From Nitrospira defluvii (lineage in GTDB: Bacteria > Nitrospirota > Nitrospiria > Nitrospirales > Nitrospiraceae), in NCBI GenBank assembly GCA_000196815.1, contig FP929003.1, positions 2,441,501 to 2,505,500 of the forward strand: 64,000 bases of DNA, written 5' to 3'. Below the pieces are notes generated by a model. It worked only from the letters and a program-made list of their open reading frames with translations. It was not told the origin of the DNA and searched no databases. Made by a program: the position numbers and the translations under genes. The number at the start of each line of letters is the position of its first letter. The first letter of the stretch is position 1. Shown here piece by piece: positions 54,583-64,000 of the stretch.

Positions 54583-55358
54583 GTCTCGACCCCAATCCAC
54601 GTCCCGACGACAGCTCCTCAACGACGGGGCCGGTCACGCCCCCCGCACCCTCGGAACAAGCGACAGAAGCCCCCACGGTCGTCGCGGTCGGTCAGCCGGC
54701 CCACAAGTCGATCCTGCGGGAATATGCGGAAGCAATCATCATCGCGATGTTGCTCGCCTTTGCCATTCGCGTCTTCGTGGTGCAGGCGTTCAAGATTCCC
54801 TCCGGTTCGATGATTCCCACGCTGCTGGTGGGTGATCATATTCTCGTCAGCAAACTGTCGTATGGCCTGCAATGGCCGACCGACTGCAAGATTCAACCGG
54901 GGTTTCCGCCTGTCACCTGTTACTCGTCGCGAACGCTCATTCCATTCGGCTCGATCCAGCGCGGCGATATCATCGTCTTCCGGTTTCCCGAAGATGAGGA
55001 TAAGGACTTTATCAAGCGTGTCATCGGTCTCCCCGGCGATACCATTCACGTGCGGAATAAAGTCGTGCACATCAACGGGACGCCGTTCGACGACCATGCC
55101 TTCACGCAACACACTGATCCCCCCGTGCATGACGGGCGCATCAGTCCGCGCGACAATTTCGGCCCTGTGACAGTGCCGGAGGACGCGTACTTCGTGATGG
55201 GAGACAATCGGGACCATAGTCTCGATAGTCGCTTCTGGGGCTATGTCCGCACGGAAAAAGTGCGCGGCAAAGCATTTCGCATTTACTGGTCGTGGAGCGG
55301 CCAAGGATCATGGACGGAATGGGTACGATGGGAAAGGTTAGGAAAAGCCATCCAGTAG
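54579..55358 (+). CDS. lepB: Signal peptidase I
   Basis: 259 residues. An N-terminal cytoplasmic Pro/Ser/Thr-rich stretch precedes one membrane helix ([20 protein letters not shown]). Catalytic S77 (PSGSMIP) and K146 ([11 protein letters not shown]) are present, then [15 protein letters not shown]. It cleaves Sec signal peptides. The ATG at 54579 overlaps the lepA stop by 4 nt. Its end overlaps the hldE1 start region. Confidence 0.96.
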   Translation: MSLDPNPRPDDSSSTTGPVTPPAPSEQATEAPTVVAVGQPAHKSILREYAEAIIIAMLLAFAIRVFVVQAFKIPSGSMIPTLLVGDHILVSKLSYGLQWPTDCKIQPGFPPVTCYSSRTLIPFGSIQRGDIIVFRFPEDEDKDFIKRVIGLPGDTIHVRNKVVHINGTPFDDHAFTQHTDPPVHDGRISPRDNFGPVTVPEDAYFVMGDNRDHSLDSRFWGYVRTEKVRGKAFRIYWSWSGQGSWTEWVRWERLGKAIQ

Positions 55359-56392
55359 GGCGAACCGGACAGACCGGAACGTCGAGCGGGCAACCGGGCG
55401 AAGATGCGACGCTTGATTACGTCGCACTCAGCGCCTACGTCCAGCGTTTCTCTCAGGCCAAAGTGCTGGTGATCGGGGACTTGATCCTCGACCACTACGT
55501 CTGGGGACGGGTGAGCCGGATTTCTCCGGAAGCACCGGTTCCGGTCGTTCACGTGGAATCGGAGTCGCTCAAGCTGGGCGGCGCGGCTAACGTCTTCAAC
55601 AACATTCTCGCGCTCGGCGGGCAGGCGGATATCTGCGGCGTGATCGGAGCGGACGAAAGCGGGCGCTTGCTCTTGAAAGAACTGGGCGGGCGCCGGCAGG
55701 GCCGCGGCGGTGTGGTCATCGACCAGAGCCGGCCGACGACCAGAAAGTCTCGGGTGGTCGCCCACAATCAGCAGATCGTTCGGTATGACGTCGAACGCCG
55801 CACGGAACTCTCGGCCCTGCTGCAACGGCGCATTCTTCGGTATGTGGAATCGCGCTTGAAAGAACTCTCCTGCCTGGTTGTCTCGGACTATGCGAAGGGG
55901 GTCGTCACCGCGTCGCTCATGACAGAGTTGACTCGACTGGCGGGGCAGCGCAAAATTCCCATCGTGGTCGATCCCAAGGTGGAGCATTTCAGCTATTACA
56001 AAGGTGTCACCGTCATCACCCCCAACCACCTCGAAGCCACTCAGGCTGCCGGCGTGCAAGGGGAGGACGACAAGGCGATTACAAAAGCCGGCACCATTCT
56101 CCGTCAGCGACTGGGGTGCCAAACTGTTTTGGTGACGCGGGGTGAGCGAGGAATGAGTGTCTACCAGGCTCATGGCGACCATTGGCACATCCCCACACGC
56201 GCCCGACAGGTCTTCGATGTCACCGGTGCCGGTGATACGGTCGTCGGAACACTCGCGCTGGCGCTCTCGACGGGCGCAAGCATGCGTGACGCAGCGGTAC
56301 TTGCCAACCAAGCCGCCGGGGTCGTCGTCGGCATGATCGGCACCGCCACGGTCACGGCCGCGCAACTCACGGATGCCCTGGGACAACATTGA
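55328..56392 (+). CDS. rfaE1: D-glycero-beta-D-manno-heptose-7-phosphate kinase
   Basis: 354 residues from the ATG at 55328. A PfkB kinase: VLVIGDLILDHYVWGRVSRISPEAPVPVVHVESESLKLGGAANV and the catalytic anion-hole DVTGAGDTVVGTLALALSTG. Only the kinase half of HldE is present; no adenylyltransferase domain follows. It phosphorylates heptose 7-phosphate at C1 for LPS core. Starts at 55292-55319 are also in frame inside lepB, so the true start is unsure; all overlap lepB. Confidence 0.9.
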   Translation: MGKVRKSHPVGRTGQTGTSSGQPGEDATLDYVALSAYVQRFSQAKVLVIGDLILDHYVWGRVSRISPEAPVPVVHVESESLKLGGAANVFNNILALGGQADICGVIGADESGRLLLKELGGRRQGRGGVVIDQSRPTTRKSRVVAHNQQIVRYDVERRTELSALLQRRILRYVESRLKELSCLVVSDYAKGVVTASLMTELTRLAGQRKIPIVVDPKVEHFSYYKGVTVITPNHLEATQAAGVQGEDDKAITKAGTILRQRLGCQTVLVTRGERGMSVYQAHGDHWHIPTRARQVFDVTGAGDTVVGTLALALSTGASMRDAAVLANQAAGVVVGMIGTATVTAAQLTDALGQH

Positions 56393-56393
56393 C

Positions 56394-57164
56394 GTGAAAC
56401 GTTCGGTGACGGTGGTGATTCCAGCCCGGTACGGCTCTTCACGATTCCCGGGCAAACCGCTGGTTGAGTTGCTGGGCAAACCGATGATCCAACATGTCTA
56501 TGAACAGGCACAGGCTTGTCGCGCGGTCGATGACGTGCTGGTCGCCACGGATGACGAGCGCATCAAAACGGCGGTTCAGCGCTTCGGCGGCCAGGTCGTG
56601 ATGACGACGGAGCCCTATCGCACCGGCACCGACCGCGTCGCCGCCGTCGCCGAGAGCCGCACCGGCGACTGCTTCGTCGACCTGCAGGGCGACGAGATCC
56701 TGCTCCATCCCGATCTCATCACCGACCTGGTCGAGCCGTTTCTGGACAGCGATGCCACGATGGGCACCTTGAAACGACAGATCGATTCCGATCAAGATCT
56801 CCACAACCCGGGTGTGGTCAAGGTGACCACCGACCGCGAGGGCTACGCATTGTATTTTTCCCGCGCGCCGATTCCGTTGGTGCGGGACGATCCGAAGCGG
56901 GCTGCGGTGCCGGGACTGCATTTCATTCACCTGGGCTTGTACATCTATACCCGGGACACATTGCAACGCCTGACTGCCTTGCCGACAGGGACGTTGGAAG
57001 AGGCCGAAAAACTCGAACAACTGCGCGCCTTGGAAAACGGTATGCGCATCCGTGTGTGGGAAACCATCCACGGCTCCTTGCGCATCGATAGCCCCGAGGA
57101 CGTGCCCGGCGCACTGAAACACCTTCACAGCCGTGCAACCGGACTCGGCATCACTCACTCATGA
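56394..57164 (+). CDS. kdsB: 3-deoxy-manno-octulosonate cytidylyltransferase (KdsB)
   Basis: 256 residues, GTG start one base after the rfaE1 stop. [35 protein letters not shown] is the nucleotidyltransferase start, with ATDDERI and DLQGDE as metal and substrate motifs. It forms CMP-Kdo from Kdo and CTP for LPS. An upstream ATG (56373) would add seven residues. pyrG, source of CTP, follows at 57182. Confidence 0.95.
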   Translation: MKRSVTVVIPARYGSSRFPGKPLVELLGKPMIQHVYEQAQACRAVDDVLVATDDERIKTAVQRFGGQVVMTTEPYRTGTDRVAAVAESRTGDCFVDLQGDEILLHPDLITDLVEPFLDSDATMGTLKRQIDSDQDLHNPGVVKVTTDREGYALYFSRAPIPLVRDDPKRAAVPGLHFIHLGLYIYTRDTLQRLTALPTGTLEEAEKLEQLRALENGMRIRVWETIHGSLRIDSPEDVPGALKHLHSRATGLGITHS

Positions 57165-57181
57165 CGAGAGAAGGTGCCACG

Positions 57182-58783
57182 ATGAGCAAACTGATTTTTG
57201 TGACCGGCGGTGTCGTATCGTCGCTCGGAAAGGGGCTGGCTTCCGCATCCATCGGCAATCTGCTGGAAAGCCGCGGGCTGAAGATCACGTTCCTCAAGCT
57301 CGATCCCTACATCAACGTCGATCCGGGCACCATGAATCCGTACCAGCACGGAGAGGTCTACGTCACGGAGGACGGGGCGGAAACCGACCTCGATCTGGGC
57401 CACTATGAGCGGTATACCTCCCTGACTCTGACACGCGAGAACAACTACACCACCGGCCGCATTTACCACGCCGTCATCACCAAGGAACGGCGCGGCGATT
57501 ACCTGGGCGGAACGGTGCAAGTCGTGCCCCATGTCACGGACGAGATCAAGCAATGCATCATGCGCATTTCGCAAGGCATGGACGTCACGATCGTCGAGAT
57601 CGGCGGCACCGTCGGCGACATCGAAAGCCTGCCGTTCCTGGAGGCCATCCGGCAAATCCCCTACGACGTGGGACGCGACAACGTGCTCTATGTTCACCTC
57701 ACGCTGGTGCCCTACATAGGCGCCGCCGGTGAACTGAAAACCAAACCGACGCAGCATTCCGTGAACAAGCTGCGTGAAATCGGTATTCAACCGAACATCC
57801 TCCTGTGCCGCACCGATCGTTATCTGCCGCCGGAGCTCAAGGCGAAGATCGCCATGTTCTGCAACGTGGAAAAAGATGCGGTCATCACGGCCAAGGATGT
57901 CGAGACCATCTACGAAGTGCCCATCGTGTTTCGCAAAGAAGGACTGGATGAACTGATCGTCCGCCAGCTCAAGCTGGAAACCGGCCCGCCGAATCTCCGC
58001 GAGTGGGATGCGATGGTGCAGAAAATCAAGCATCCCAAACACGAGGTGTCGATCGCGTTGGTCGGAAAATATGCCGGCTTGAAGGAATGTTATAAGAGCC
58101 TGGCGGAAGCGCTGGTACATGGCGGCATCGATCACGAAACCCGCGTCAACGTGAACTGGATCGAATCCGAAGAGGTGGAGCGTCAGGGGACCGAGCGTAT
58201 TCTCCGTGAAGCCGACGGGATTCTCATTCCAGGCGGTTTCGGCGCACGGGGGATCGAAGGCAAGATCGTCACGATCCAATATGCGCGAGAACATCAGATT
58301 CCGTTCCTCGGCCTCTGCCTGGGCATGCAATGCGCCACCATCGAATTTGCGCGCAACGTCGCGGGCCTTGTCGGTGCCAACAGTGCGGAATTCGATGAAA
58401 AGACCCAGCATCCGGTGATTCACCTGATGTCCGACCAACAGTCGGTCAACGACAAGGGCGGCACGATGCGGCTCGGTGCCTATGCCTGCAAGCTGGGCGA
58501 GGGGACGCTGGCGCAGAAGATGTACGGGGTCGGTGAGGTACGCGAACGGCATCGCCATCGATATGAATTCAATAATGCCTATCGCGCGCAATTGACGGCC
58601 AAAGGACTCATTTTGAGCGGCCTGTCACCGGACGGCCGCCTGGTTGAAATCGTCGAGTTGCAGAACCACCCCTGGTTCCTGGCTACGCAGTTTCATCCGG
58701 AATACAAGTCACGGCCGCATCACCCGCATCCGTTATTCAGCGGGTTTGTGGGGGCGGCGTTACGTCGCAAGTGCGGCCACTAA
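57182..58783 (+). CDS. pyrG: CTP synthase
   Basis: 533 residues. The N-terminal synthase domain is [76 protein letters not shown]. The C-terminal glutaminase has [16 protein letters not shown] and the [17 protein letters not shown] ending. It converts UTP to CTP, feeding KdsB and CDP-diacylglycerol synthesis. The ATG at 57182 has AAGG upstream; a start at 57161 would overlap kdsB by 4 nt. A hairpin element follows the stop. Confidence 0.97.
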   Translation: MSKLIFVTGGVVSSLGKGLASASIGNLLESRGLKITFLKLDPYINVDPGTMNPYQHGEVYVTEDGAETDLDLGHYERYTSLTLTRENNYTTGRIYHAVITKERRGDYLGGTVQVVPHVTDEIKQCIMRISQGMDVTIVEIGGTVGDIESLPFLEAIRQIPYDVGRDNVLYVHLTLVPYIGAAGELKTKPTQHSVNKLREIGIQPNILLCRTDRYLPPELKAKIAMFCNVEKDAVITAKDVETIYEVPIVFRKEGLDELIVRQLKLETGPPNLREWDAMVQKIKHPKHEVSIALVGKYAGLKECYKSLAEALVHGGIDHETRVNVNWIESEEVERQGTERILREADGILIPGGFGARGIEGKIVTIQYAREHQIPFLGLCLGMQCATIEFARNVAGLVGANSAEFDEKTQHPVIHLMSDQQSVNDKGGTMRLGAYACKLGEGTLAQKMYGVGEVRERHRHRYEFNNAYRAQLTAKGLILSGLSPDGRLVEIVELQNHPWFLATQFHPEYKSRPHHPHPLFSGFVGAALRRKCGH

Positions 58784-58786
58784 GAG

Positions 58787-58904
58787 GGATGCTGAAACTG
58801 CCTTTCAACGGCGTTCTCGACTCGACACAATCCTCGACGTAGCTCCGCTACGCCTGCGGTTCTGTCTCGTCTGCGGCCTTGCTGAAAGATCAGTTTGAGC
58901 ATCC
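58787..58904. repeat. Palindromic intergenic element, MITE/REP-like
   Basis: GGATGCTGAAACTG (58787-58800) is matched by CAGTTTGAGCATCC (58891-58904), and the arms continue inward imperfectly (CTTTCA with TGAAAG, and GC-rich blocks) to an apical CGTAGC-TCC-GCTACG stem near 58839-58853. The whole 118-nt segment could fold into one long hairpin. No ORF or transposase. It sits between pyrG and kdsA. I recall similar GGATGCT-bounded elements in Nitrospira genomes, but this is unchecked. Confidence 0.8.
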
Positions 58905-58932
58905 CCTTACTTACACGAACTCATCGGAGACT

Positions 58933-59754
58933 ATGGCGTACGAAGTGGATTTGGAACAGTTTAAGATCGGGGCGGGGCATCGGCCGTTTTTGATCGCCGG
59001 CCCTTGCGTGATCGAAAGTGAGCAACTTGCCATGGATACGGCGGGACGTATTGCGGAGATCGCCAAGGCGATCGGCATGCCCTACGTCTTTAAGTCGTCC
59101 TTCGACAAGGCCAATCGCACCTCCATCACCTCCTTTCGGGGACCGGGCTTGGAGAAGGGCTTGGCCGTGCTCGCCAGGGTCAAGCAACAGATCGGGGTGC
59201 CGGTGCTGACCGATGTCCATTCGGAAGAACAGGCCACAGAGGCCGGTCGCGTCGTGGATATCCTGCAGATTCCGGCCTTTCTCTGTCGCCAGACCGACCT
59301 CTTGATCGCCGCTGCCAAGACGGGCAAGGTCGTCAATATCAAGAAGGGACAGTTTCTGTCCCCGCCGGAAATGGGCAACGCGGTGAAGAAAGTGGAAGAC
59401 AGCGGGAACCGGCGCATCGTGTTGACCGAACGGGGCTCCTCCTTCGGCTACAATAATCTGGTCGTGGACATGCGCTCCTTTCCCATCATGCGCCGGTTCG
59501 GCTACCCAGTGGTCTTCGACGCGACCCACAGCGTGCAACTCCCCGGCGGAGGCGGCACGAAATCCAGCGGTCAGCGCGAATTCGTGGAAACATTGGCCTG
59601 TGCGGCGGCAGGCGCCGGCTGCGACGGGTTCTTCATGGAAGTGCACCCCGACCCGGATTCCGCGTTGTCTGACGGACCGAACATGGTCCCGCTGCATACG
59701 CTTCACTCACTTCTCGAACGGGTACTACGTATATGGGACGCAGCCGCAAAATAA
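58933..59754 (+). CDS. kdsA: 3-deoxy-D-manno-octulosonate 8-phosphate synthase
   Basis: 273 residues. [62 protein letters not shown] is the KdsA start; later [25 protein letters not shown] and [12 protein letters not shown]. It joins arabinose 5-phosphate to phosphoenolpyruvate. The ATG at 58933 was chosen; an earlier start at 58879 lies inside the hairpin element. The Cys in AGPCV agrees with a metal-type KdsA. The 3' end overlaps kdsD by 22 nt. Confidence 0.96.
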   Translation: MAYEVDLEQFKIGAGHRPFLIAGPCVIESEQLAMDTAGRIAEIAKAIGMPYVFKSSFDKANRTSITSFRGPGLEKGLAVLARVKQQIGVPVLTDVHSEEQATEAGRVVDILQIPAFLCRQTDLLIAAAKTGKVVNIKKGQFLSPPEMGNAVKKVEDSGNRRIVLTERGSSFGYNNLVVDMRSFPIMRRFGYPVVFDATHSVQLPGGGGTKSSGQREFVETLACAAAGAGCDGFFMEVHPDPDSALSDGPNMVPLHTLHSLLERVLRIWDAAAK

Positions 59755-60770
59755 CCGGGTCCGCCACATCACCCGCACCCAAGCGCGCCGCTCGACGCCC
59801 TCAACAGGATGCCAGCGTGCAGGAGGGGAGACGTGTCCTGGAGATCGAAGCGCGAGCCGTTCAGGAATTGATGGCTCGTCTCGACGACCGGTTCGCCTCG
59901 GCCGTCAACTTTCTCTACGAATGCCAGGGCAAGGTGGTCATTTCCGGTATGGGCAAGTCCGGACTGATCGGCCAGAAAATCGCGGCGACATTGGCCAGCA
60001 CCGGCACCCCTTCCTTCTTCCTGCATCCGGCGGAAGGCGTCCATGGCGACCTCGGCATGCTGGCTCGACGGGATGTGTTGATCGCCATCTCCAATAGCGG
60101 CGAAACACAGGAAGTCCTCCAATTGCTGCCCTTCGTGAAACGCATGAATATTCCAGTCGTGGGAATGACGGGAAAAATGGGCTCCACGCTGGCGAAAAAC
60201 AGCGATGTCACCCTCGATGTATCGGTCGATGAAGAAGCCTGCCCGCTGGGATTAGCCCCGACGGCCAGTACCACCGCCACCCTCGCCATGGGTGATGCGC
60301 TCGCAGTCGCGCTGCTTCAAAAGCGCGGCTTCAAGCACGACGATTTCGCGCAGTTTCACCCGGGCGGCACCCTGGGGCGACGGCTGCTGGTGAAAGTGCG
60401 TGACCTCATGCAGCATGGGGATCACCTGCCGCGTGTGCGCGACAACGTCTCCGGCGCGGACATGATTCTGGAGATGACGTCAAAGAAACTCGGGATGACG
60501 ACCGTGGTCGACGCCAAGGGGGCGCTGTACGGAATCGTGACCGACGGGGATTTGCGGCGCTTCATTCAAGCAGGCGGGGACTTCAGCAACATCACCGCCG
60601 GGGATCTCGCCAGTCGCCAACCGAAAACCATCGGGCCGGACGAACTGGCCACGACGGCCGTCGCGCTGATGGAACGGTTTTCCATCACGGCGCTGGTGGT
60701 CCTGGAGAGGCCGAATCGCCTGGCAGGCGTCATTCACTTGCATGACCTGCTCAAACACGGCATTGTGTAG
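59733..60770 (+). CDS. kdsD: Arabinose 5-phosphate isomerase (KpsF/GutQ/KdsD type)
   Basis: 345 residues. A basic N-terminus, then an SIS domain ([55 protein letters not shown]) and two CBS domains from about residue 225 ([14 protein letters not shown]..., [38 protein letters not shown]). It makes arabinose 5-phosphate from ribulose 5-phosphate, the substrate of KdsA encoded immediately upstream. It overlaps kdsA by 22 nt. KdsC phosphatase is not in the window. Confidence 0.94.
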   Translation: MGRSRKITGSATSPAPKRAARRPQQDASVQEGRRVLEIEARAVQELMARLDDRFASAVNFLYECQGKVVISGMGKSGLIGQKIAATLASTGTPSFFLHPAEGVHGDLGMLARRDVLIAISNSGETQEVLQLLPFVKRMNIPVVGMTGKMGSTLAKNSDVTLDVSVDEEACPLGLAPTASTTATLAMGDALAVALLQKRGFKHDDFAQFHPGGTLGRRLLVKVRDLMQHGDHLPRVRDNVSGADMILEMTSKKLGMTTVVDAKGALYGIVTDGDLRRFIQAGGDFSNITAGDLASRQPKTIGPDELATTAVALMERFSITALVVLERPNRLAGVIHLHDLLKHGIV

Positions 60771-60815
60771 GGGAGCCATCGCGCGCGGCGCGTCGAAGGG
60801 TTTGTCGAAGGAGTT

Positions 60816-61430
60816 ATGGCAGAAAACTGGAAACAAGCCGGGCTGGTACTGATGCGGTCAGCAGGGCAGGAAAGCAACATCAATCTGCCCAATGTGCTGA
60901 CGCTCGTCCGCATTCTCTTGATCCCGGTCTTCGTCATGCTGCTCATCGACCCGACGCCGGATCGAGCCTTGGCCGCAGCCATCGTATTCGTCGTCGCAGC
61001 CGTGACCGACCTCCTGGACGGATACGTCGCGCGCAAGACCGGTCAAATCACCAAACTCGGACGACTCTTAGACCCGATTGCCGACAAACTGCTCGTGTTG
61101 TCCGCATTGATCTTGCTGGTGCAGGTCGATCGGGTCAGCGCGCTGGTGGCGATTCTGATCATTGCGCGTGAAGTCGCCGTCACCGGCCTCCGGGCCATCG
61201 CGGCCTCCGAAGGTTTGATCATGTCCGCCGAGGTCACCGGCAAATACAAAATGGCCCTGCAGGTCATTGCCATCGTCCTGCTGGTGCTCGAAGGTACCGT
61301 GGTGGAAGCGATCGGTAATCTGCATTTGGCCGGCATTGTCACCTTGTATCTGTCACTCATCCTGGGCTATGTGTCAGGCGCACAGTATGTCTGGAGCTTC
61401 TGGCGTCAGGTCGGAGCGAAAGGTCTCTAA
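60816..61430 (+). CDS. pgsA: CDP-diacylglycerol--glycerol-3-phosphate 3-phosphatidyltransferase
   Basis: 204 residues, CDP-alcohol phosphotransferase family. The motif D65-L-L-D68-G-x2-A-R...G82...D86-x3-D90 is complete. There are five or six membrane helices. An N-terminal extension of about 20 residues precedes the usual NLPNVLTLVRIL start. It makes phosphatidylglycerol phosphate in the inner membrane. plsY follows closely, so two phospholipid genes are paired. Confidence 0.93.
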   Translation: MAENWKQAGLVLMRSAGQESNINLPNVLTLVRILLIPVFVMLLIDPTPDRALAAAIVFVVAAVTDLLDGYVARKTGQITKLGRLLDPIADKLLVLSALILLVQVDRVSALVAILIIAREVAVTGLRAIAASEGLIMSAEVTGKYKMALQVIAIVLLVLEGTVVEAIGNLHLAGIVTLYLSLILGYVSGAQYVWSFWRQVGAKGL

Positions 61431-61478
61431 CCGGACGATTCGGCCGACGCTCGTATCCGGCTATCCGGGCAACGATTG

Positions 61479-62081
61479 ATGGACAGTCCCTGGCTCATCG
61501 GGTTCCTCATCTTTTCCAGCTATCTCCTTGGATCGATTCCTTTCGGAGTCGTGGTATCACGCCTCCTGGGTGCTGTGGATCCACGCACCGCCGGCAGCAG
61601 GAACGTGGGATTTACCAATGTCCTGCGCGTGAGCGGGAAAAAGGCCGGAATCCTCACGCTGCTGGGCGACATCGGAAAAGGCTGGCTGGCCGGCTGGGTC
61701 GGCACGATGTTGTTGCAGGAGGAGTCGGCCATTCTCTGGGTCGCGCTGGCCTCGGTCATCGGGCATCTGCACTCGGTGTTTCTGGGATTCAAAGGTGGAA
61801 AGGGTGTGGCGACCGCACTGGGCGCAGCCCTTGGAGTCGCTCCGTGGATCGGACTGACCCTGATGGGTTTGTGGGTCGGCGCCGTATTCCTGTGGAAATA
61901 TTCGTCGGGCGGCGCGCTGTTCGCCTTTGCCATGTTTCCAATCGTGGCGTTGCTGTTTCATCGATCTTGGACTTTTATCGGCTTTACCTGTGTCGTCAGC
62001 CTCTTGATTTGGGTGAGGCACAAGGACAATCTGGTTCGGTTGTGGAGTGGGACGGAATCTCGAATCGGACAAGCAAGTTGA
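61479..62081 (+). CDS. plsY: Glycerol-3-phosphate acyltransferase PlsY
   Basis: 200 residues with about five membrane helices. PlsY motifs: SSYLLGSIPFGVVVSRLLG, DPRTAGSRNVGFTNVLRVSGKKAGILTLLGDIGKGWLA and GHLHSVFLGFKGGKGVATALG. It transfers acyl from acyl phosphate to glycerol 3-phosphate, the first step of phospholipid synthesis; PlsX is not in the window. The ATG at 61479 is preferred to the TTG three bases upstream. Confidence 0.94.
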   Translation: MDSPWLIGFLIFSSYLLGSIPFGVVVSRLLGAVDPRTAGSRNVGFTNVLRVSGKKAGILTLLGDIGKGWLAGWVGTMLLQEESAILWVALASVIGHLHSVFLGFKGGKGVATALGAALGVAPWIGLTLMGLWVGAVFLWKYSSGGALFAFAMFPIVALLFHRSWTFIGFTCVVSLLIWVRHKDNLVRLWSGTESRIGQAS

Positions 62082-62094
62082 CATAATATATCTT

Positions 62095-62112
62095 ATCGGA
62101 CATTTATCCGAT
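62095..62112. repeat. Inverted repeat over the RCK_C gene start
   Basis: ATCGGA (62095-62100) and TCCGAT (62107-62112) flank CATTTA; the right arm contains the A and T of the ATG at 62111. A TTGACA lies at 62078-62083 across the plsY stop. It could be an operator or a hairpin that limits translation; no ribosome site is visible here. Confidence 0.45.
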
Positions 62113-62749
62113 GTTGTCTTTTGAGCTGTTAGCTCGCCTCCGCAAAGAATTGTTCCTCACTGGCAGCGCACTCTACGAGACGATTGTCGCCATCGCGGAA
62201 CGCGTCAACCGCAAGGTCCATGTCCTGCGCCTCCATGGTCAGGCCACCACGATTCTCAATCAGATTCACGCCATCCATCGACAGATCGGCTGCCGCATCG
62301 CAGAGCTGGGCACCAAACCCTCCGGCACCATGCCGTCGGCCGCTCCCGCCACACGCGCAACCCTGGAAGACACCCTCCGCACAGCCTCCGATCGCATCAA
62401 GGGGCAACAGGTCGCCTTGCAACAGATCGAGCGGCATATCCGTGACCTCAAGATCGAACTGGCCCACGAAGACCTGCTGACCATGCAGCGCGACCTGGGT
62501 CTGCGTGACGCGGCCATCGAACGCGTGGTCGTCTCCCGTGGTGCACCGGTCATCGGCCATCCGATCGGCGAATTCGACCTGCCGCCGACGACCCACATCG
62601 TCGCGGTGTTTCGAGGACCATTCCTGCTTCCGCTCTCTGATTCCATGACCCTCCGGCCCGACGACATTGTGATTCTGGTCGGCCTTCGCCACGACCTGGC
62701 TCACTGGCTTCCGCATTTCCAACGGTCGGCGGCCTCCAAGTCGGCCTAA
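62111..62749 (+). CDS. Orphan RCK_C (TrkA-C) domain protein with coiled coil
   Basis: 212 residues. Residues about 1-130 are helical with coiled-coil stretches (ATLEDTLRTASDRIKGQQVALQQIERHIRDLKIELAHEDLLTMQRDLGL). The C-terminal RCK_C fold is IERVVVSRGAPVIGHPIGEFDLPPTTHIVAVFRGPFLLPLSDSMTLRPDDIVILVG. RCK_C domains bind nucleotides or ions and gate transporters. There is no RCK_N (Rossmann) half and no channel gene next to it, so the partner is unknown. The start is uncertain because the ATG lacks a ribosome site. Confidence 0.7.
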   Translation: MLSFELLARLRKELFLTGSALYETIVAIAERVNRKVHVLRLHGQATTILNQIHAIHRQIGCRIAELGTKPSGTMPSAAPATRATLEDTLRTASDRIKGQQVALQQIERHIRDLKIELAHEDLLTMQRDLGLRDAAIERVVVSRGAPVIGHPIGEFDLPPTTHIVAVFRGPFLLPLSDSMTLRPDDIVILVGLRHDLAHWLPHFQRSAASKSA

Positions 62750-62836
62750 GCCACCTCGCTTCCGTTGCCGCTCGAGAATCTGCTATTCTGAAGCCAGGTC
62801 AGGTGTGTGAGATTCGGCTCCCGGAGCTTGTCCAGC

Positions 62837-64000
62837 ATGAAGACACAAACGCCCTTCGCTACAGCACTTGTTCTCGGTCTCGCGCTCTCCGCAGGGCTGG
62901 CAGGGAATCCGGAAAGCACCCTGGCAGCTCCTGACATCGCGTCACCACCACGGAAAGAATCGTCCGGGCTGCGCATGCTCGAAGAACTCCAAACCGTGAT
63001 CACCGACTTAGCCGAGGAGGCCAAACCGTCGGTCGTGAGCATTTTCCCGATTCAAACCCTGGGCAAGTCGCGCGACGGATCCGGCGAGCGGGTCCCCAAC
63101 TCCACGGGCTCCGGCTCCGGGGTCATCATCGATCCCAACGGCCACATTATTACGAATAACCATGTGGTGGGTGATGCCACGGAAGTCGAGGTTCGCCTTT
63201 CCGACAAGACCAAGCTGTTCGCGCAAGTCGTCGGCAAGGATCCGGACACCGACCTGGCTGTTCTGAAAGTCACCACCGATCACCCCCTCCCCGCCGCCCG
63301 GTTCGGTGACTCCACCGGAGTGAAGGTCGGTCAGTGGGTGCTGGCCGTCGGAAACCCCTTCGGTTTAGATCGAACGGTGACGCTCGGGGTGGTCAGCGGG
63401 ATTGGACGGGAAAACATCAATCTCTCCCGGTACGAAAACTTCATCCAGACCGACGCCTCCATCAATCCAGGGAACTCCGGCGGACCGCTCTTCAATCTGC
63501 GGGGAGATGTCATCGGCATCAATACGGCCATCATCAACTTTGCCCAGGGAATCGGATTCGCGATTCCTTCCAACATGGCCAAACAGGTGATGAACCAACT
63601 CATCTCGAAGGGGAAGGTCGTACGGGCCTGGCTGGGCGTCGGCCTGCAGCCACTGACACCGGACCTGGCCAACAAATTCGGCGTGGATGAGAATGAAGGT
63701 GTCCTGGTGAACGAAGTGTTCGAGCGGGACCCGGCCGCTCTGGCCGGCATCAAGCCGGGCGACGTGATCACCAAAGTCGATGGCGCGCTCGTCGACACCC
63801 CGAACAAGCTGTCCCGTCTGGTGGCCGCATTAGACCCCGGCTCCTCCACGCGCGTGGAAGTGGTCCGGGACGGTAAACGCCTTACACTCAATGTGGCCCT
63901 GAGCGAACGCCGAGATGCAGTGGTCACGGCGTCCCTTCCCCAGAGCAGAACGGACTTGAAGTTGGGCATCGACGTGCAAGACCTGACGGCGGGTCTGGCG
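62837..64000 (+). CDS. HtrA/DegP-type periplasmic serine protease (3' end cut)
   Basis: 388 residues visible; the frame runs off the window end. Signal peptide (MKTQTPFATALVLGLALSAGLA). Trypsin-like triad H109 (TNNHVVG), D139 (DTDLAVL), S214 (GNSGGPL). The first PDZ domain is WLGVGLQPLTPDLANKFGVDENEGVLVNEVFERDPAALAGIKPGDVITKVDG, and the start of a second PDZ (KLGIDVQDLTAGLA) is at the edge. It degrades or refolds misfolded envelope proteins. It lies 87 nt after the RCK_C gene on the same strand. Confidence 0.93.
   Translation, partial: MKTQTPFATALVLGLALSAGLAGNPESTLAAPDIASPPRKESSGLRMLEELQTVITDLAEEAKPSVVSIFPIQTLGKSRDGSGERVPNSTGSGSGVIIDPNGHIITNNHVVGDATEVEVRLSDKTKLFAQVVGKDPDTDLAVLKVTTDHPLPAARFGDSTGVKVGQWVLAVGNPFGLDRTVTLGVVSGIGRENINLSRYENFIQTDASINPGNSGGPLFNLRGDVIGINTAIINFAQGIGFAIPSNMAKQVMNQLISKGKVVRAWLGVGLQPLTPDLANKFGVDENEGVLVNEVFERDPAALAGIKPGDVITKVDGALVDTPNKLSRLVAALDPGSSTRVEVVRDGKRLTLNVALSERRDAVVTASLPQSRTDLKLGIDVQDLTAGLA

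Noticed and set aside
57155-58591. 478-codon minus-strand frame opposite pyrG
   Set aside because: Mirror of a highly conserved gene, with no domain features.
58879-58932. N-terminal extension of kdsA
   Set aside because: It would be translated from the hairpin element; the ATG at 58933 gives the normal family start.

Overview
The window looks like a GC-rich chromosome segment of a Gram-negative, LPS-making bacterium, most likely a Nitrospira (Nitrospirota nitrite oxidiser). This is an inference from gene content: a periplasmic copper nitrite reductase (NirK), a CCG-domain SdhE-like protein together with an SdhB-type iron-sulfur subunit, Kdo synthesis genes, and an intergenic hairpin element of a kind I associate with Nitrospira genomes. 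No rRNA, tRNA, CRISPR array, integrase or transposase gene was recognised.

Bases 1-12,300 are accessory. A DUF2281/MazF-type toxin-antitoxin (TA) pair is followed by a small secreted Asn-Pro repeat protein lying between two 27-nt direct repeats. Next is a type I restriction-modification operon (hsdM-hsdS-higB-higA-hsdR-radC) with a HigBA-like TA pair between hsdS and hsdR. Then comes an MFS transporter whose 3' end exists in three copies, with a different TA pair between successive copies.

Bases 12,600-29,800 hold mostly single-copy housekeeping and signalling genes: a giant AsmA-like envelope protein, an M24 peptidase, SdhB-like subunit, archease and RtcB (RNA ligation), a c-di-GMP group (PilZ protein, sensor-like membrane protein, REC-PAS-GGDEF-EAL protein), a TPR/2-oxoglutarate oxygenase, SthA transhydrogenase, an HDOD protein, a periplasmic coiled-coil protein, the SdhE-like protein and a cupin.

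Bases 29,800-36,500 are all on the minus strand: transketolase, a Crp/Fnr regulator, nirK, a small secreted protein, an outer-membrane barrel, a solute-binding lipoprotein and a DUF3365 haem protein. A perfect inverted repeat upstream of nirK is placed where a Crp/Fnr activator would sit.

Bases 36,700-48,300 are a pyrimidine operon: promoter, PyrR-binding loop, attenuator, then pyrR, pyrB, pyrC, a DUF4149 membrane protein, carA, sppA, an M48 protease, carB, greA and a SAM hydrolase (DUF62). After an RND-type adaptor, a beta-barrel protein and bioA, a consensus promoter drives a long envelope-related run: lepA, lepB, hldE1/rfaE1, kdsB, pyrG, kdsA, kdsD, pgsA, plsY, an orphan RCK_C protein and an HtrA protease cut by the window end. 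The pyrG product CTP is a substrate both for KdsB and for the CDP-diacylglycerol used by PgsA, so this run joins nucleotide, Kdo and phospholipid synthesis.
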